DNA of 64,000 nt from Devosia sp. (GCA_017794705.1 CP051235.1:2939001-3003000); one strand, 5' to 3'; numbered from the stretch's first letter, positions 35,619-45,095 are shown. Program-made: numbers and translations. The notes: a model not told the origin generated them from the sequence alone.

Positions 35619-36869
35619 ATGGCTGGTAACAGCACTTACAACCCGACCAATCCGGTCGAGAAGTGGCTCGATGATCGGTTGCCGCTGGTCAGGTTCTCCA
35701 AAGAGCACCTGATGGACTTTCCGACACCGAAGAACCTCAACTACTGGTGGACCTTCGGTGCCATCCTGGTCATGTGCCTGGGCATCCAGATCGTGACCGG
35801 TATCGTTCTGGCGATGCATTACACGCCGGAAGCCACGATGGCCTTCAATTCGGTGGAGCATATCCGCCGCGACGTGAACTTCGGCCGGATCATTCAGGGC
35901 ACGCATGCTGTGGGCGCCTCGATGTTCTTTGCCGCCGTCTACATCCACATTTTCCGCGGGCTTTACTACGGCTCGTACAAGGAGCCGCGCGAAGTGCTGT
36001 GGATCCTGGGCGTCATCATGTTCGTTCTGATGATGGCCACCGCCTTCATGGGCTACGTGCTGCCGTGGGGCCAGATGAGCTTCTGGGCCGCCACCGTGAT
36101 CACCAACATCTTCGCGGCCATTCCAATTGTGGGTGAGCCGATCCTGCAGTTGCTGCGTGGCGGCTTTGCCGTCGACAATGCGACGCTGAACCGGTTCTTC
36201 TCGCTGCATTATCTGCTGCCGTTCGTACTGGCTGCGGTTGTGGCGCTGCATATCTGGGCGCTGCATGTGCCGGGGAACAACAACCCGGTGGGCGTCGAGG
36301 TGAAGTCCGAACGCGATACGCTGGCCTTCCATCCGTACTATACGATGAAGGACATGTTCGCGATGGTGGTGTTCCTCATCCCGTTCGCCTGGTTCGTGTT
36401 CTTTGCGCCGGACATTCTGGGGCACCCGGACAACTACATCATGGCCGACCCGCAGGTGACGCCGCCGCATATCGTGCCGGAATGGTACTTCCTGCCGTTC
36501 TACGCCATCCTTCGGGCGATCGACTTCAACATCCTGTTCATCGATTCCAAGCTGGGCGGCGTGATCTTCTTTGCGGGCTCGATCCTGGTGCTGTTCTTTG
36601 TGCCGTGGCTTGACCGGTCCAAGGTCCGCTCCGGTTCGTTCCGGCCGCTGTTCAAGCCGTTCTACTGGGTGTTCGTGTTGAACTTCATCATGCTGACCTA
36701 TCTAGGCGCGCAGGCAGCCGAAGGCATCTACGTCGTCCTGTCCAAGATCGGCACGGCCTACTATTTCGCCTATTTCCTGATCATTCTTCCGGTGCTCTCG
36801 CGCATCGAAACGCCGGCACCGCTTCCGACGAGTATTTCGGAAAGCGTGTTGAGCAAGTCGGCATCGTGA
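35619..36869 (+). CDS. petB: Cytochrome b of the bc1 complex
   Basis: 416 residues. ATG at 35619 with ACAGGGGGC upstream. Characteristic segments: [28 protein letters not shown], heme-ligand histidines in [11 protein letters not shown] and [13 protein letters not shown] and [20 protein letters not shown], and the quinol-oxidation motif [14 protein letters not shown]. Eight membrane helices are expected. It lies 14 bp after petA. Confidence 0.96.
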   Translation: MAGNSTYNPTNPVEKWLDDRLPLVRFSKEHLMDFPTPKNLNYWWTFGAILVMCLGIQIVTGIVLAMHYTPEATMAFNSVEHIRRDVNFGRIIQGTHAVGASMFFAAVYIHIFRGLYYGSYKEPREVLWILGVIMFVLMMATAFMGYVLPWGQMSFWAATVITNIFAAIPIVGEPILQLLRGGFAVDNATLNRFFSLHYLLPFVLAAVVALHIWALHVPGNNNPVGVEVKSERDTLAFHPYYTMKDMFAMVVFLIPFAWFVFFAPDILGHPDNYIMADPQVTPPHIVPEWYFLPFYAILRAIDFNILFIDSKLGGVIFFAGSILVLFFVPWLDRSKVRSGSFRPLFKPFYWVFVLNFIMLTYLGAQAAEGIYVVLSKIGTAYYFAYFLIILPVLSRIETPAPLPTSISESVLSKSAS

Positions 36870-36883
36870 GCGGGGAGAAGACC

Positions 36884-37720
36884 ATGAAATTCACACAAAA
36901 ACTCGCCGCTGCTGCCGTTCTTGTCCTTTCGATGGGCATGGGTGGCTCGGCTGCGCTGGCCGCCGAAGAGGGCGGCCACGCAGAACAGCAGAACTGGACC
37001 TTTGCGGGTCTGTTCGGCACCTATGACGAACACCAGCTGCAGCGCGGCTTCCAGATTTTCCGGGAAGTCTGCTCAAACTGCCACAGCGCCAATCTGCTGG
37101 CGTTCCGCAACCTTTCCGAAGAGGGCGGGCCGGGCTTTTCCGAAGAGCAGGTCAAGGCGCTGGCCGAGACCTACACGATCGAAGATGCCGAGGCAGAAGG
37201 TGGGGAGCGTTCGGGCGTTGCCGCCGACCGCTGGCCGGCGCCTTTCGCTTCCGATCAGGACGCGCGTGATGCCAATGGTGGTGCCCTGCCGCCCGATTTC
37301 TCGGTGCTGGCCAAGGCCCGGGGCATTCACCAGCCGTTCCCGTTCTGGGTGTTCAACTATTTCACCGCCTACCAGGAAGGTGGCGCTGACTACATCTACA
37401 ACCTGCTGGTGAACTATCACGAAGCGCCGGAAGGCGTGGAAGTGCCGCCGGGGCAATATTACAATTCGTTCCTTGGCGGGACGCTGGCGATGGGCCCTCC
37501 GCTGGATGACGGGTTTGTGACCTATGAAGCCGGCGAAGGCGAGGCGGTTCCGGAGACACTGGAACAGTATTCGAAGGACATTTCTGCCTTCATGTACTGG
37601 ATGGCAGATCCGCATCTGGCCGAACGCAAGGCGACCGGCTTCCGGGTGCTGATCTTCCTCATCGTGTTTGCCGCGCTGATGTATCTGGTCAAGCGCCGCC
37701 TGTGGGCCAACGCACACTAG
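36884..37720 (+). CDS. petC: Cytochrome c1
   Basis: 278 residues from the ATG at 36884, with GGGGAGAAG upstream. A signal peptide (KLAAAAVLVLSMGMGGSAALA) is followed by the heme-binding CSNCH, and a C-terminal membrane anchor FRVLIFLIVFAALMYLVKRRLW. The axial Met is probably in GGTLAMGPPL. It passes electrons from Rieske to soluble cytochrome c. It ends the pet operon and is followed by a strong terminator. Confidence 0.95.
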   Translation: MKFTQKLAAAAVLVLSMGMGGSAALAAEEGGHAEQQNWTFAGLFGTYDEHQLQRGFQIFREVCSNCHSANLLAFRNLSEEGGPGFSEEQVKALAETYTIEDAEAEGGERSGVAADRWPAPFASDQDARDANGGALPPDFSVLAKARGIHQPFPFWVFNYFTAYQEGGADYIYNLLVNYHEAPEGVEVPPGQYYNSFLGGTLAMGPPLDDGFVTYEAGEGEAVPETLEQYSKDISAFMYWMADPHLAERKATGFRVLIFLIVFAALMYLVKRRLWANAH

Positions 37721-37747
37721 GCACGGTTGCACTGAACAAATGAACAA

Positions 37748-37771
37748 GGGCTCCTTCGGGAGCCCTTTTTT
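37748..37771 (+). terminator. pet operon terminator
   Basis: GGGCTCC (37748-37754), UUCG tetraloop, GGAGCCC (37759-37765), followed by six T. A textbook intrinsic terminator 27 bp after petC. Confidence 0.95.
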
Positions 37772-37820
37772 GTTGGACAGAGGCTAGCCGCGGCGCGCCC
37801 GGGTTGTTAAATTCCAGTGC

Positions 37821-37848
37821 AAGGCGACCCTTTGCGGTCGCCTTTTTT
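37821..37848 (+). terminator. Second terminator or attenuator just before apt
   Basis: AAGGCGACC (37821-37829), 6 nt loop, GGTCGCCTT (37836-37844), then TTTTTT. It lies about 50 bp past the pet terminator and only 34 bp before the apt start codon, leaving little room for a promoter between it and apt. A leader terminator for apt is possible. Confidence 0.75.
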
Positions 37849-37882
37849 GGTGGCCGGTCCGATCCAAGTTCAGGGGGAGAAG

Positions 37883-38416
37883 ATGACAATCGAACTCAAA
37901 GCACTGGTGCGCACCATTCCGGACTACCCCAAGAAGGGTATCCTGTTTCGCGACATCACCACGCTGATCGAGCATCCCGAAGGGTTCAAGGAGAGTGTTG
38001 AACGCATGGCCTCGGCTTGCCGCGGCCTGGGGATCACCCATGTGGCGGGGATCGAGGCCCGCGGCTTCATCTTTGGCGCGGGTGTGGCGATTTCACTGGG
38101 TGTCGGTTTCGTACCGGTGCGCAAGTCGGGCAAGCTGCCGGGCGAGACCATCGGGCAGAACTATGCGCTTGAGTACGGTGTCGATACGATTGAGATCCAT
38201 GCCGACGTTGTGGGGCCGGATGACAAGGTGCTGCTGGTCGATGATCTGATCGCGACCGGGGGGACGGCGCATGCCGCGGTCAACCTGTTGCGGCGGACTG
38301 GCGCGACGGTGGATCACGCGGCGTTTGTGATCGACCTGCCCGACCTGCATGGAGCGGACAAGCTGCGGGCCGAGAATGTGGACGTTAGCGCGCTGATTTC
38401 ATTCGAAGGGCACTGA
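37883..38416 (+). CDS. apt: Adenine phosphoribosyltransferase
   Basis: 177 residues from the ATG at 37883, with CAGGGGGAGAAG upstream. IPDYPKKGILFRDITTLI, GIEARGFIFGAGVA and the PRPP loop VLLVDDLIATGGTA are Apt signatures. It makes AMP from adenine and PRPP. The window also encodes adenine deaminase and PRPP synthetase, so several steps of adenine salvage are present. Confidence 0.95.
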   Translation: MTIELKALVRTIPDYPKKGILFRDITTLIEHPEGFKESVERMASACRGLGITHVAGIEARGFIFGAGVAISLGVGFVPVRKSGKLPGETIGQNYALEYGVDTIEIHADVVGPDDKVLLVDDLIATGGTAHAAVNLLRRTGATVDHAAFVIDLPDLHGADKLRAENVDVSALISFEGH

Positions 38417-38422
38417 ACCCGG

Positions 38423-38857
38423 TCAGTCGATGGCCAGCCTCTCGGCATTCAGATCGTTCTCGGCGAACCACTCGCGGGTCCGGCGAACGAGCACGAGATT
38501 TACCCCATAGGTGGCAATCAAGCCGGCCACGATGGTGATGCCGAAGGCCTGCACGCCGTTTTCGGCGCCGATGAAGATTGCGGCGACGAGGGTCATGGCA
38601 CCGGCGGTAAGCAGGATCATGGTGCGGCGGTGCTGTTCGGCCTGCAGTTTGCGCGCGGCCGAGGTGAGGATGTCACCGAGTTCGGTATCGGTCATTTCCT
38701 CATATTGGGGCGGCTCTTTCGTGCGGCGGATGGTCTGGCGGTAGGCTTCGACCCGCTCCTCAATGCGGGATTTGATCCGGTTCTCCGAGTTTCGGCTGAA
38801 CAGGATCGCGACCGCGAACAGAGTCAGTATGACGACTGCAATCATGGCCCAGATCAT
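38423..38857 (-). CDS. Membrane protein of unknown function
   Basis: 144 residues from the ATG at 38857, favoured by GAGGAGG 6-7 nt upstream. Hydrophobic segments are MIWAMIAVVILTLFAVAILF at the N-terminus and two later (MILLTAGAMTLVAAIFIGA, GITIVAGLIATYGVNLVLV). Between them is a charged stretch (RIEERVEAYRQTIRRTKEPP). Probably an inner-membrane protein with a cytoplasmic helix. No family recognised. It is convergent with apt. Confidence 0.65.
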   Translation of the reverse strand: MIWAMIAVVILTLFAVAILFSRNSENRIKSRIEERVEAYRQTIRRTKEPPQYEEMTDTELGDILTSAARKLQAEQHRRTMILLTAGAMTLVAAIFIGAENGVQAFGITIVAGLIATYGVNLVLVRRTREWFAENDLNAERLAID

Positions 38858-38964
38858 GCGGTGCCTCCTCAATTCCGACTGTCAGATAGATGGGCACCCT
38901 GACCTGAGGTTCAAGACGCCACCCGGACGCGTGTTGGCCCGGGTGACGAATTTGTTGACAGGAA

Positions 38965-39129
38965 TCAGCGCTTTGGGGCGTGATTGCCGTCTGTCTTGAG
39001 CGTATCCGGGCCCGGCTTGGCCGCCTTGGGCAAGACCGGTGGCTTGCGGTTCTGGCCCGGAATTTGACCCGCTCTGCCGGATGTCTGGCGTTTGACCGGT
39101 GCCGGTCGTTGAAAGATCTGTTTTGGCAT
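38965..39129 (-). CDS. Short Pro/Lys-rich protein
   Basis: 54 residues from the ATG at 39129 (MPKQIFQRPAPVKRQTSGRA), chosen because GGAGACAACC precedes it. The composition is basic and proline-rich with no hydrophobic stretch (NRKPPVLPKAAKPGPDTLKT). Possibly a real small protein or a chance frame. The surrounding 38858-39420 otherwise holds no clear gene. Confidence 0.4.
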   Translation of the reverse strand: MPKQIFQRPAPVKRQTSGRAGQIPGQNRKPPVLPKAAKPGPDTLKTDGNHAPKR

Positions 39130-39420
39130 CTGGTTGTCTCCACGATCCCGCGCAATGAGACTGGCGGCGGGATGTTGCGATGCGCAGCGGCAGAACCACT
39201 GCGGTTTATCGGGATTTTTGGGGACGCTGGTCAGCCGCCGATTTGGGCAAACTGGACTCCAACAAGCAATACGACGTGCCAACCGTCCGGGTCCGCACCG
39301 GCAGTGGCCGGGACGGTCAGATCAAGGCGTCCGTAATGCTTATGAATCCATTTGGCTCGAGACCTCGCAAAAGAGTTGCGCGACGAAAATAGCGCGGGCG
39401 CGCGCATTTGCAAGGGGGGA

Positions 39421-39972
39421 TCAGCGTGAGAGCAATCGTTTCAGCACCGGGACCGTGCGGGCCCACAGGGCGAGGCGCAGGCCGAGCGAGGGTTTGAAGT
39501 CGCGCAGCTTGGAGAAGCCGACGAGTTCGGCGCGGTATACGAGTTCGCCGTTCTGGTTTGTGGCTTCCAGATGATTGAACAGCAGTCCCCAGCCGGGAAG
39601 CGAATTGGAAGGGCGCTTTGCCGAGACAGAGAGTGTGTAGTTGACGGTGTCGCCCGGGCGGACAGGCGCCTTGAACACCATTTCGTTGACCCCGGGAGAC
39701 GGGCCGGAGACGCCGGGTTCCTCGCCAAGGCCTCGCAACCGTTCCTCTTCGGCGAACAGGGCATCGACCATCTTGCGGTGACCGATACACACAGTGTGCC
39801 AGCCTGAGGCTACGAGACCGCCGAACTCGGACTGCGGCGCGAGCTCCGGCGCGGTGTGGAAGTATTGCGGATCGTAAAGCTGGCCGAAGCGGATGATCTC
39901 TTCGGCAGTGAAGATATGGCTTCCGAGATCAAAGACCTCGTCGATGGTGATGTCTTCGAACCAGCGGGTCAA
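39421..39972 (-). CDS. MaoC-like dehydratase, copy 1
   Basis: 183 residues. Hot-dog fold hydratase features: FTAEEIIRFGQLYDPQYFHT, then GGLVASGWHTVCIGHR and VRPGDTVNYTLSVSAKRPS. The Asp-His active-site pair is visible in FGQLYDPQYFH. Such proteins hydrate enoyl-CoA or act as thioesterase-like domains; the substrate is unknown. It follows a second MaoC gene on the same strand by 37 bp. Confidence 0.85.
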   Translation of the reverse strand: MTRWFEDITIDEVFDLGSHIFTAEEIIRFGQLYDPQYFHTAPELAPQSEFGGLVASGWHTVCIGHRKMVDALFAEEERLRGLGEEPGVSGPSPGVNEMVFKAPVRPGDTVNYTLSVSAKRPSNSLPGWGLLFNHLEATNQNGELVYRAELVGFSKLRDFKPSLGLRLALWARTVPVLKRLLSR

Positions 39973-40009
39973 AGCCGGTTCTCCCGAACAGTCAGCCAGG
40001 CGGGTTCAG

Positions 40010-40495
40010 TCATGCCGCGCTCTTGTTTTTGGGGTTGGCGACGCCGACGAGATTGGCCAGCGACATGGTCATGACTGGCTCGTCGCGCTGGTTCCGGATG
40101 TCAAATTCGAGGGTCATGATCGCCCATTCGGGATGGCTTTCGGACTGGCGCAGGTCGGTGAGGGTGACCGTGCCGGTAATGGAATCGTTGACCATAACCG
40201 GCCGTTTCCATTTCAGATCGGAAAAGCCGAGGCCACCGCGCGAATCGACCTTAGAGAGGAACGCATCTACCAACAGGCGTAAGCTGAGGCCGGCCGTTTG
40301 CCAGCCTGACGCAGCGAGGCCGCCGAGCAGGGATTTTTTCGCCGCCTGTTCATCGAGGTGGAAGGGAAATGGGTCGAACTCGGTGGCAAACTCGATGATC
40401 ATCTGTTTGGTCACCCGGGTGATGCCCAACTGGATGACGAGCCCAGGTTCGAGATCTTCGTAATGCTTGAGGCTGTCGGATATCTTGTCGGTCAT
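40010..40495 (-). CDS. MaoC-like dehydratase, copy 2
   Basis: 161 residues. FATEFDPFPFHLDEQAAKKS holds the hydratase Asp and His, followed by GGLAASGWQTAGLSLRLLVDAF and RRPVMVNDSITGTV-like KRPVMVNDSITGTVTLTDLR. The two neighbours share the GLxASGWxT core, pointing to duplication, and may act as a heteromeric hydratase. A terminator hairpin in the same direction stands about 75 bp upstream. Confidence 0.85.
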   Translation of the reverse strand: MTDKISDSLKHYEDLEPGLVIQLGITRVTKQMIIEFATEFDPFPFHLDEQAAKKSLLGGLAASGWQTAGLSLRLLVDAFLSKVDSRGGLGFSDLKWKRPVMVNDSITGTVTLTDLRQSESHPEWAIMTLEFDIRNQRDEPVMTMSLANLVGVANPKNKSAA

Positions 40496-40570
40496 GGGTT
40501 GCCCTATACGTCAACCCACTATGTCCCGATTGATGGTCAGAGACAAGCTCGCATGACCTGACGGTGGGGC

Positions 40571-40601
40571 AAAATAAAAGGGAAGCCTTTGGCTTCCCTT
40601 T
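40571..40601 (-). terminator. Minus-strand intrinsic terminator
   Basis: AAAGGGAAGCC/GGCTTCCCTTT, an 11 bp stem with a 3 nt loop. On the minus strand it is followed by TTTTATTTT, a good U-tract. No minus-strand protein gene ends here, which points to a small RNA or leader. Confidence 0.75.
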
Positions 40602-40755
40602 CAGGACCGGAACCCGAATTCATGAGGACGCACTAAATCAGGCCCCAATGACTTTGGGCAGTCATGCCCAGAAGGACCGGCTGCCACAGACTGACGGTTC
40701 GCTGTTGGCCCAACTCAATTGTGGGAACGCTTGAGGACCAACGGTGCCGCCATTT
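40571..40755 (-). ncRNA. Candidate small RNA upstream of the MaoC genes
   Basis: On the minus strand TTTTCA (40790-40785), a 17 nt spacer and CATAAT (40767-40762) make a plausible promoter, and a strong terminator lies about 185 nt downstream. Inside are two mutually exclusive hairpins, TGGGCA-TGAC-TGCCCA and ATGACT-GCCCAA-AGTCAT. No open frame is credible. It could instead be a long leader for maoC. Confidence 0.5.
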
Positions 40756-40863
40756 GCCCAGATTATGCCTCACCGCTAATGCCTTGAAAATTGTGACATA
40801 TTACATCGGAAAATTGCACATGGTGAGATTTGACCAAGTAAGAAATTGCAGTGTGAAAAATTT

Positions 40864-40898
40864 CATCGTAAGTTTTGCCATTGGGAAAATTTACGATG
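40864..40898. repeat. Inverted repeat in the LuxR-type gene leader
   Basis: CATCGTAAGTTTT (40864-40876) and AAAATTTACGATG (40886-40898) pair over 13 bp with one mismatch, 9 nt apart. The region is strikingly AT-rich relative to the window. A likely operator for an autoregulator or another factor. Confidence 0.5.
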
Positions 40899-40965
40899 CG
40901 GTAGCGCCGGGCCGGGGCACGCTGTAGACGAGACCCCAATGAGTACCCGGGGGGGGGGTTCTGGC

Positions 40966-41664
40966 ATGCTGGAACTGGTCGAGACCTATCTGGCGCGCAT
41001 TCGTGGCGCCGAAGAGCCGCACGCCATCATCGACATACTCGGCGATCTAAGCCGGTCTCTTGGCTTTCGCAGTGGGATTCTGCTGGAATACACACCCGGG
41101 CAGACCGAGCTTGTCTACATCCTCGACAGCAATGCCGCGCGGGGCGAATGGTGGGAAGACTATGTCAAACGCGGGCTGCGGGACCGGGTTGCGATGTATT
41201 CCGAGGCATTGCGGGGGGAATCGCTGGTTCGGATGCGGGCCGACAGGTTCAGCGGGCCGGATGACCCGGTGCTGCTTTACCTCAAGGATTATGACCTGAT
41301 CGATTGCATTGCTGTGCCGGTGGTTCAGCAGGGTGAAGTGGTGGGCGCTGCCGTTTTCTCGGGCGATGCACCGCTCAACGACATGCAGCAGATGGCGCTG
41401 CAACTGATCGTCTACAACCTGTTCGCCCAGGTGCGGTCGATCAATGGACGAGGCATCATTGCGCCGAAGGCAAGCCTGACGCCACGCGAAAAACAGGTGT
41501 TGAACCTTGTGGCAGAGGGCATGACGTCTGCAGCGATTGCTACGGATCTTGGCTTGTCGGCGCGCACGGTGAACCAGCACATTGAAAATGTGGCGACCAA
41601 GCTGGGCACCAGAAACCGGGTGCAAACAGCGGCGGAAGCAATCCGGTTCGGGCTGCTGAAATAG
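40966..41664 (+). CDS. LuxR-family transcriptional regulator
   Basis: 232 residues from the ATG at 40966; an in-frame ATG at 40939 would add MSTRGGGSG encoded by a run of ten G. The N-terminal half (LVETYLARIRGAEEPHAIID ... VVGAAVFSGDAPLNDMQQMA) is an autoinducer-binding/GAF-like sensor. The C-terminal HTH is LTPREKQVLNLVAEGMTSAAIATDLGLSARTVNQHIENVATKL. No luxI-type synthase is in the window, so it may be an orphan or respond to another ligand. The G tract before or within the start could change expression by slippage. Confidence 0.88.
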   Translation: MLELVETYLARIRGAEEPHAIIDILGDLSRSLGFRSGILLEYTPGQTELVYILDSNAARGEWWEDYVKRGLRDRVAMYSEALRGESLVRMRADRFSGPDDPVLLYLKDYDLIDCIAVPVVQQGEVVGAAVFSGDAPLNDMQQMALQLIVYNLFAQVRSINGRGIIAPKASLTPREKQVLNLVAEGMTSAAIATDLGLSARTVNQHIENVATKLGTRNRVQTAAEAIRFGLLK

Positions 41665-41670
41665 GCGGTC

Positions 41671-42768
41671 CTAGCTTGAGAACCTGAACAGCATCACATC
41701 ACCATCCTTGACGACATAGTCTTTGCCTTCGTCACGCGCTTTTCCGGCTTCCTTGGCCGGAACTTCGCCTCCGAGCGTGACATAGTCGTCGTAGGCGATG
41801 GTCTGGGCACGGATGAAGCCCTTTTCGAAATCGGTGTGGATGACGCCGGCAGCCTGGGGCGCGCGGGCACCCTTGCGGATGGTCCAGGCGCGGGTTTCCT
41901 TGGGGCCGGCGGTGAAGTACGTCTGCAGACCCAGGAGCTTGTAGCCTTCGGCGATCAGCCGATTCAGGCCGGGTTCGGCGAGGCCGAGCGTTTCGAGATA
42001 TTCGGCCTGTTCGGCGTCATCGAGTTGCGCCAGTTCGGCTTCGATCTTGGCGGAAATGACGACTGAGGCGGCGCCGTTGGCGGCGGCGTATTCAGCGACC
42101 TTGCGGGTCATTTCATTGCCGTCGGCCGCGGAGTCTTCGTCGACATTGCAGACGTAAAGGACCGGTTTGGCGGTGAGCAGCATCAGTTCGCGGAAGGGCT
42201 TTTCCTCGTCGGCGGTGCGGGTGACATGGCGGGCGGGTTTGCCTTCGCCAAGGATTGCGATGGCGCGCTGGATGAGGTCGAGAGTGAGTTTGGCGTCCTT
42301 GTCGCCGCCGCGGGCGCGCTTTTCGAGACCGGCGCTGCGTTTCTCGAGGCTTTCAAGGTCGGCCAGCATCAATTCGGTTTCCACCACTTCGGCGTCGGCA
42401 AGCGGGTCGACGCGTCCGGCGACGTGAACGACATCATCATCCTCGAAACAGCGCAGCACGTAGGCGATGGCATCGACTTCGCGGATGTTGGCAAGGAACT
42501 GGTTGCCAAGGCCCTCGCCCTTGGAGGCACCTTTGACGAGTCCCGCGATGTCCACAAAGCTGAGGCGGGCCGGAATGACTTCCTTTGAGCCGGCGATTTC
42601 GGCAAGCTTGGCGAGACGGGCATCGGGAACGGAGACTTCACCGACATTTGGCTCGATGGTGCAGAAGGGGAAATTGGCCGCCTGGGCGGCGGCGGTGCGG
42701 GTCAGAGCGTTGAAAAGGGTCGACTTGCCGACGTTCGGCAGGCCGACGATGCCGCATTTGAATCCCAT
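41671..42768 (-). CDS. ychF: Redox-regulated Obg-like ATPase YchF
   Basis: 365 residues from the ATG at 42768 ([20 protein letters not shown]). P-loop [29 protein letters not shown] and the C-terminal TGS-like domain (TWTIRKG-like [37 protein letters not shown]) identify YchF. It is a ribosome-associated ATPase linked to oxidative stress. It ends 7 bp from the convergent LuxR gene. Confidence 0.95.
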   Translation of the reverse strand: MGFKCGIVGLPNVGKSTLFNALTRTAAAQAANFPFCTIEPNVGEVSVPDARLAKLAEIAGSKEVIPARLSFVDIAGLVKGASKGEGLGNQFLANIREVDAIAYVLRCFEDDDVVHVAGRVDPLADAEVVETELMLADLESLEKRSAGLEKRARGGDKDAKLTLDLIQRAIAILGEGKPARHVTRTADEEKPFRELMLLTAKPVLYVCNVDEDSAADGNEMTRKVAEYAAANGAASVVISAKIEAELAQLDDAEQAEYLETLGLAEPGLNRLIAEGYKLLGLQTYFTAGPKETRAWTIRKGARAPQAAGVIHTDFEKGFIRAQTIAYDDYVTLGGEVPAKEAGKARDEGKDYVVKDGDVMLFRFSS

Positions 42769-42876
42769 CTTGAGCTCCGGAATGGTTTGGGCAGCGCGCT
42801 GCCGCAAGGTTTGCCGGTTGGGATATGGGCGCGGGTGGCAAAGGTCAAGTGCCCCGATGGGGCGGGGCACCTGCCG

Positions 42877-43524
42877 CTACTTGACGATCTTGATGTTGAA
42901 GTTGGCGCCACCCGCAGGTCCCATCAGCCGGACCCAGAGAGGCAGATAGTGCTCGGTGCCGCGAGCGGTGGTGATATCGCCAAGATCAACGGGATCGGGC
43001 CAGCCGAATTGTTTGAGCAGATCGATGGTCTGCGCTTTGGCGTCCGCATCATTGCCGCTGACAAATATGTCGCCGGGCTCGGAGAGGCGCTGCGGGTCTA
43101 CCATGATGGCGGCGTTGACCGTGTTCAGCGTCTTGACCACGCGCGCCTTTGGGTGGGCGGCCTGCACTGCTTCAGCAAGCGAAGACTGCGTGTAGGCGGG
43201 CAGGAGAGTGGGCGGAAAACCGTTGGAGAAATCGAGCGGATTGGTGACGTCGATCAGGATCTTGCCGGCAAGGTTTTCGGCGCCCGCAAGTGCAAGCGCG
43301 TCGAGCGTTGCCGCGCCATGGGTGCACACGATCACGATGTCGGCTATGGCGGCGGCTTCGGCGAAAGTGCCCGTCGTGGCAAGGCCGCCGGCTTCGTTGA
43401 CGAAGGCGGCCGCCTTTTCATTGTCGGCGCTGCGGGAGCCCATGATGGCGGCATAGCCAAGGTCAACCAGTTTTCGGGCGAGAGTCTGGCCAACGCTGCC
43501 CGTGCCCAGGACGGCAAATTTCAT
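42877..43524 (-). CDS. NADPH-dependent F420 reductase-like / Rossmann oxidoreductase
   Basis: 215 residues from the ATG at 43524 ([19 protein letters not shown]). GTGSVG is the NAD(P) loop, and [21 protein letters not shown] and [11 protein letters not shown] match the F420-dependent NADP reductase-like family (COG2085). No other F420 genes are present, so it probably uses NADPH with an unknown partner. It sits between pth and ychF, which are usually adjacent. Confidence 0.85.
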   Translation of the reverse strand: MKFAVLGTGSVGQTLARKLVDLGYAAIMGSRSADNEKAAAFVNEAGGLATTGTFAEAAAIADIVIVCTHGAATLDALALAGAENLAGKILIDVTNPLDFSNGFPPTLLPAYTQSSLAEAVQAAHPKARVVKTLNTVNAAIMVDPQRLSEPGDIFVSGNDADAKAQTIDLLKQFGWPDPVDLGDITTARGTEHYLPLWVRLMGPAGGANFNIKIVK

Positions 43525-43596
43525 GTGAGGTCCTCCGGGTTTGTGGGCAGGATAGCGGGGGACCCTGCCGAACGACAAAGGAATTCTGGAAGTGGC

Positions 43597-44292
43597 TCAG
43601 TCGCGGCCGAAAAGTTTCTTCAGCATGCCCGCCATGGGGCCATCGTTTGGCGAATCGGGCTTTTCGGGGACGGGAGCGGCCGGTGACTGTTCTGGCTGAA
43701 CGGCAGGCGCAACCCGGGCGGCACCTGCGCTTGTGGCCAGGGCAACCCGGTTCATGAAATTGCTGGCATCGCGTTTGGCGAGGAGCGCGGCATTGTCCGC
43801 CACTGCGCACAGCAGGGGCTCGAGCCAGTCCTGGTCGGCCTTTGCGAAATCGTTGAGGACCCAGCGGCTGACCAGATCCTTGTGACCGGGATGGCCGATG
43901 CCAAGGCGGACGCGCTGATAGTCGGGACCGATCTGCGGATCAATGGAGCGCAGACCGTTGTGGCCGCCGGTGCCGCCGCCTGTCTTGACGCGCAACTTGC
44001 CGGGAGCGAGATCGAGTTCGTCGTAGATGACGGTGATGTCGCCGGTGTCGAGCTTGTAGAACTTGGCGGCCGCGGCAACGCTGTCGCCCGAGCGGTTCAT
44101 GAAGGTTTCAGGCTTGAGCAGCAGCACGCGTTCGCCGTCGACCGTGCCGTCGGCGATCAGGCCCTGAAACTTGCTCCTGAACGGGGAGAAGCCATGACGG
44201 CGGGCGATCTCGTCCACGGCCATGGCTCCGATATTGTGCCGGTTTCCGGCATAGTCTCTGCCGGGATTGCCCAAGCCCACAATCATGTGCAT
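43597..44292 (-). CDS. pth: Peptidyl-tRNA hydrolase
   Basis: 231 residues. [21 protein letters not shown] with catalytic His, [43 protein letters not shown] and [10 protein letters not shown] are Pth signatures. A Pro-rich C-terminal extension (about 40 residues beyond E. coli Pth) ends [10 protein letters not shown]. It rescues tRNA from prematurely released peptides. It lies 50 bp after rplY, the normal alphaproteobacterial order. Confidence 0.95.
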   Translation of the reverse strand: MHMIVGLGNPGRDYAGNRHNIGAMAVDEIARRHGFSPFRSKFQGLIADGTVDGERVLLLKPETFMNRSGDSVAAAAKFYKLDTGDITVIYDELDLAPGKLRVKTGGGTGGHNGLRSIDPQIGPDYQRVRLGIGHPGHKDLVSRWVLNDFAKADQDWLEPLLCAVADNAALLAKRDASNFMNRVALATSAGAARVAPAVQPEQSPAAPVPEKPDSPNDGPMAGMLKKLFGRD

Positions 44293-44342
44293 TGGCGTTC
44301 TCCGGTCAACCGGGCGGCGGACCGCCCGATTTCAGTCAAAGA

Positions 44343-44981
44343 TTACTCTTCGTCTTCTTCGGTCTCGTCTTCTTCAGCTTCCTCGGCCTCATCAGCGGCT
44401 TCGGATTCTTCAGAACGCAGCGCCGACGGGGCGGCGATGGTGGCGATGGTGAAGTCGCGATCGGTGATGGTCGGCTTCACGTTGGCCGGCATGGTTATCG
44501 CGGAGACGTGCAGGCTGTCGCCCACATCGACGCCGGTGAGATCGATGGTGAAGCTCTCCGGAATGGCCGAGGCCGGGCAGTGCACTTCCACCGTGTGACG
44601 CACGATGTTGAGCACGCCGCCGCGCTTGAGGCCTGGGCTGGCTTCTTCGTTCTCGAAGTGAACGGGCACTTCAACGGTCAGGCGGGTATTGGCGCCGACG
44701 CGCAGGAAGTCGACATGGACCAGCTTGTCCTTGACGGGATCGAGCTGGTAGTCGCGCGGAATGACCCGGTGTCCTTCACCGTCAACTTCAACGGTGATGA
44801 CGTGCGACAGGAAGCCGCCGGCATGGATCGCGCGGGTGGTGTCCTTGCTGGAAAGAGCAATCGACAGGGGAGATTTCTTTTCGCCGTAAATCACGGCGGG
44901 GACTAGACCTTCACGGCGCAGTTCACGAGCGGCCCCCTTGCCCACCCGATCCCGCACCGAAGCCTTGAGCGGTTCGCTCAT
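44343..44981 (-). CDS. rplY: 50S ribosomal protein L25 (CTC-type)
   Basis: 212 residues. [27 protein letters not shown] is the 5S-rRNA-binding L25 domain and the remainder is the CTC extension, ending in an acidic tail of Glu/Asp ([13 protein letters not shown]). This longer form is usual in alphaproteobacteria. ATG at 44981 with AGTACGCT upstream. Followed by pth. Confidence 0.94.
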   Translation of the reverse strand: MSEPLKASVRDRVGKGAARELRREGLVPAVIYGEKKSPLSIALSSKDTTRAIHAGGFLSHVITVEVDGEGHRVIPRDYQLDPVKDKLVHVDFLRVGANTRLTVEVPVHFENEEASPGLKRGGVLNIVRHTVEVHCPASAIPESFTIDLTGVDVGDSLHVSAITMPANVKPTITDRDFTIATIAAPSALRSEESEAADEAEEAEEDETEEDEE

Positions 44982-45095
44982 AGCGTACTCCGATTGGGTT
45001 GGTGCTACTCACTTTTGATGAGCGGCGCACCCATCCTCCAGGGGTGATGGGCGCTTCATGGGCGCGGTCATAGTGGAGAAGCGCGTGAAACGCAA

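Noticed and set aside
39180-39392. Short plus-strand frame of 70 codons
   Set aside because: No convincing ribosome-binding site, no conserved look, and the opposite strand has a better small candidate nearby.
45025-45054. Inverted repeat in the rplY upstream region
   Set aside because: Only about six clean base pairs with a bulge and no T-run; too weak to call a terminator or leader.
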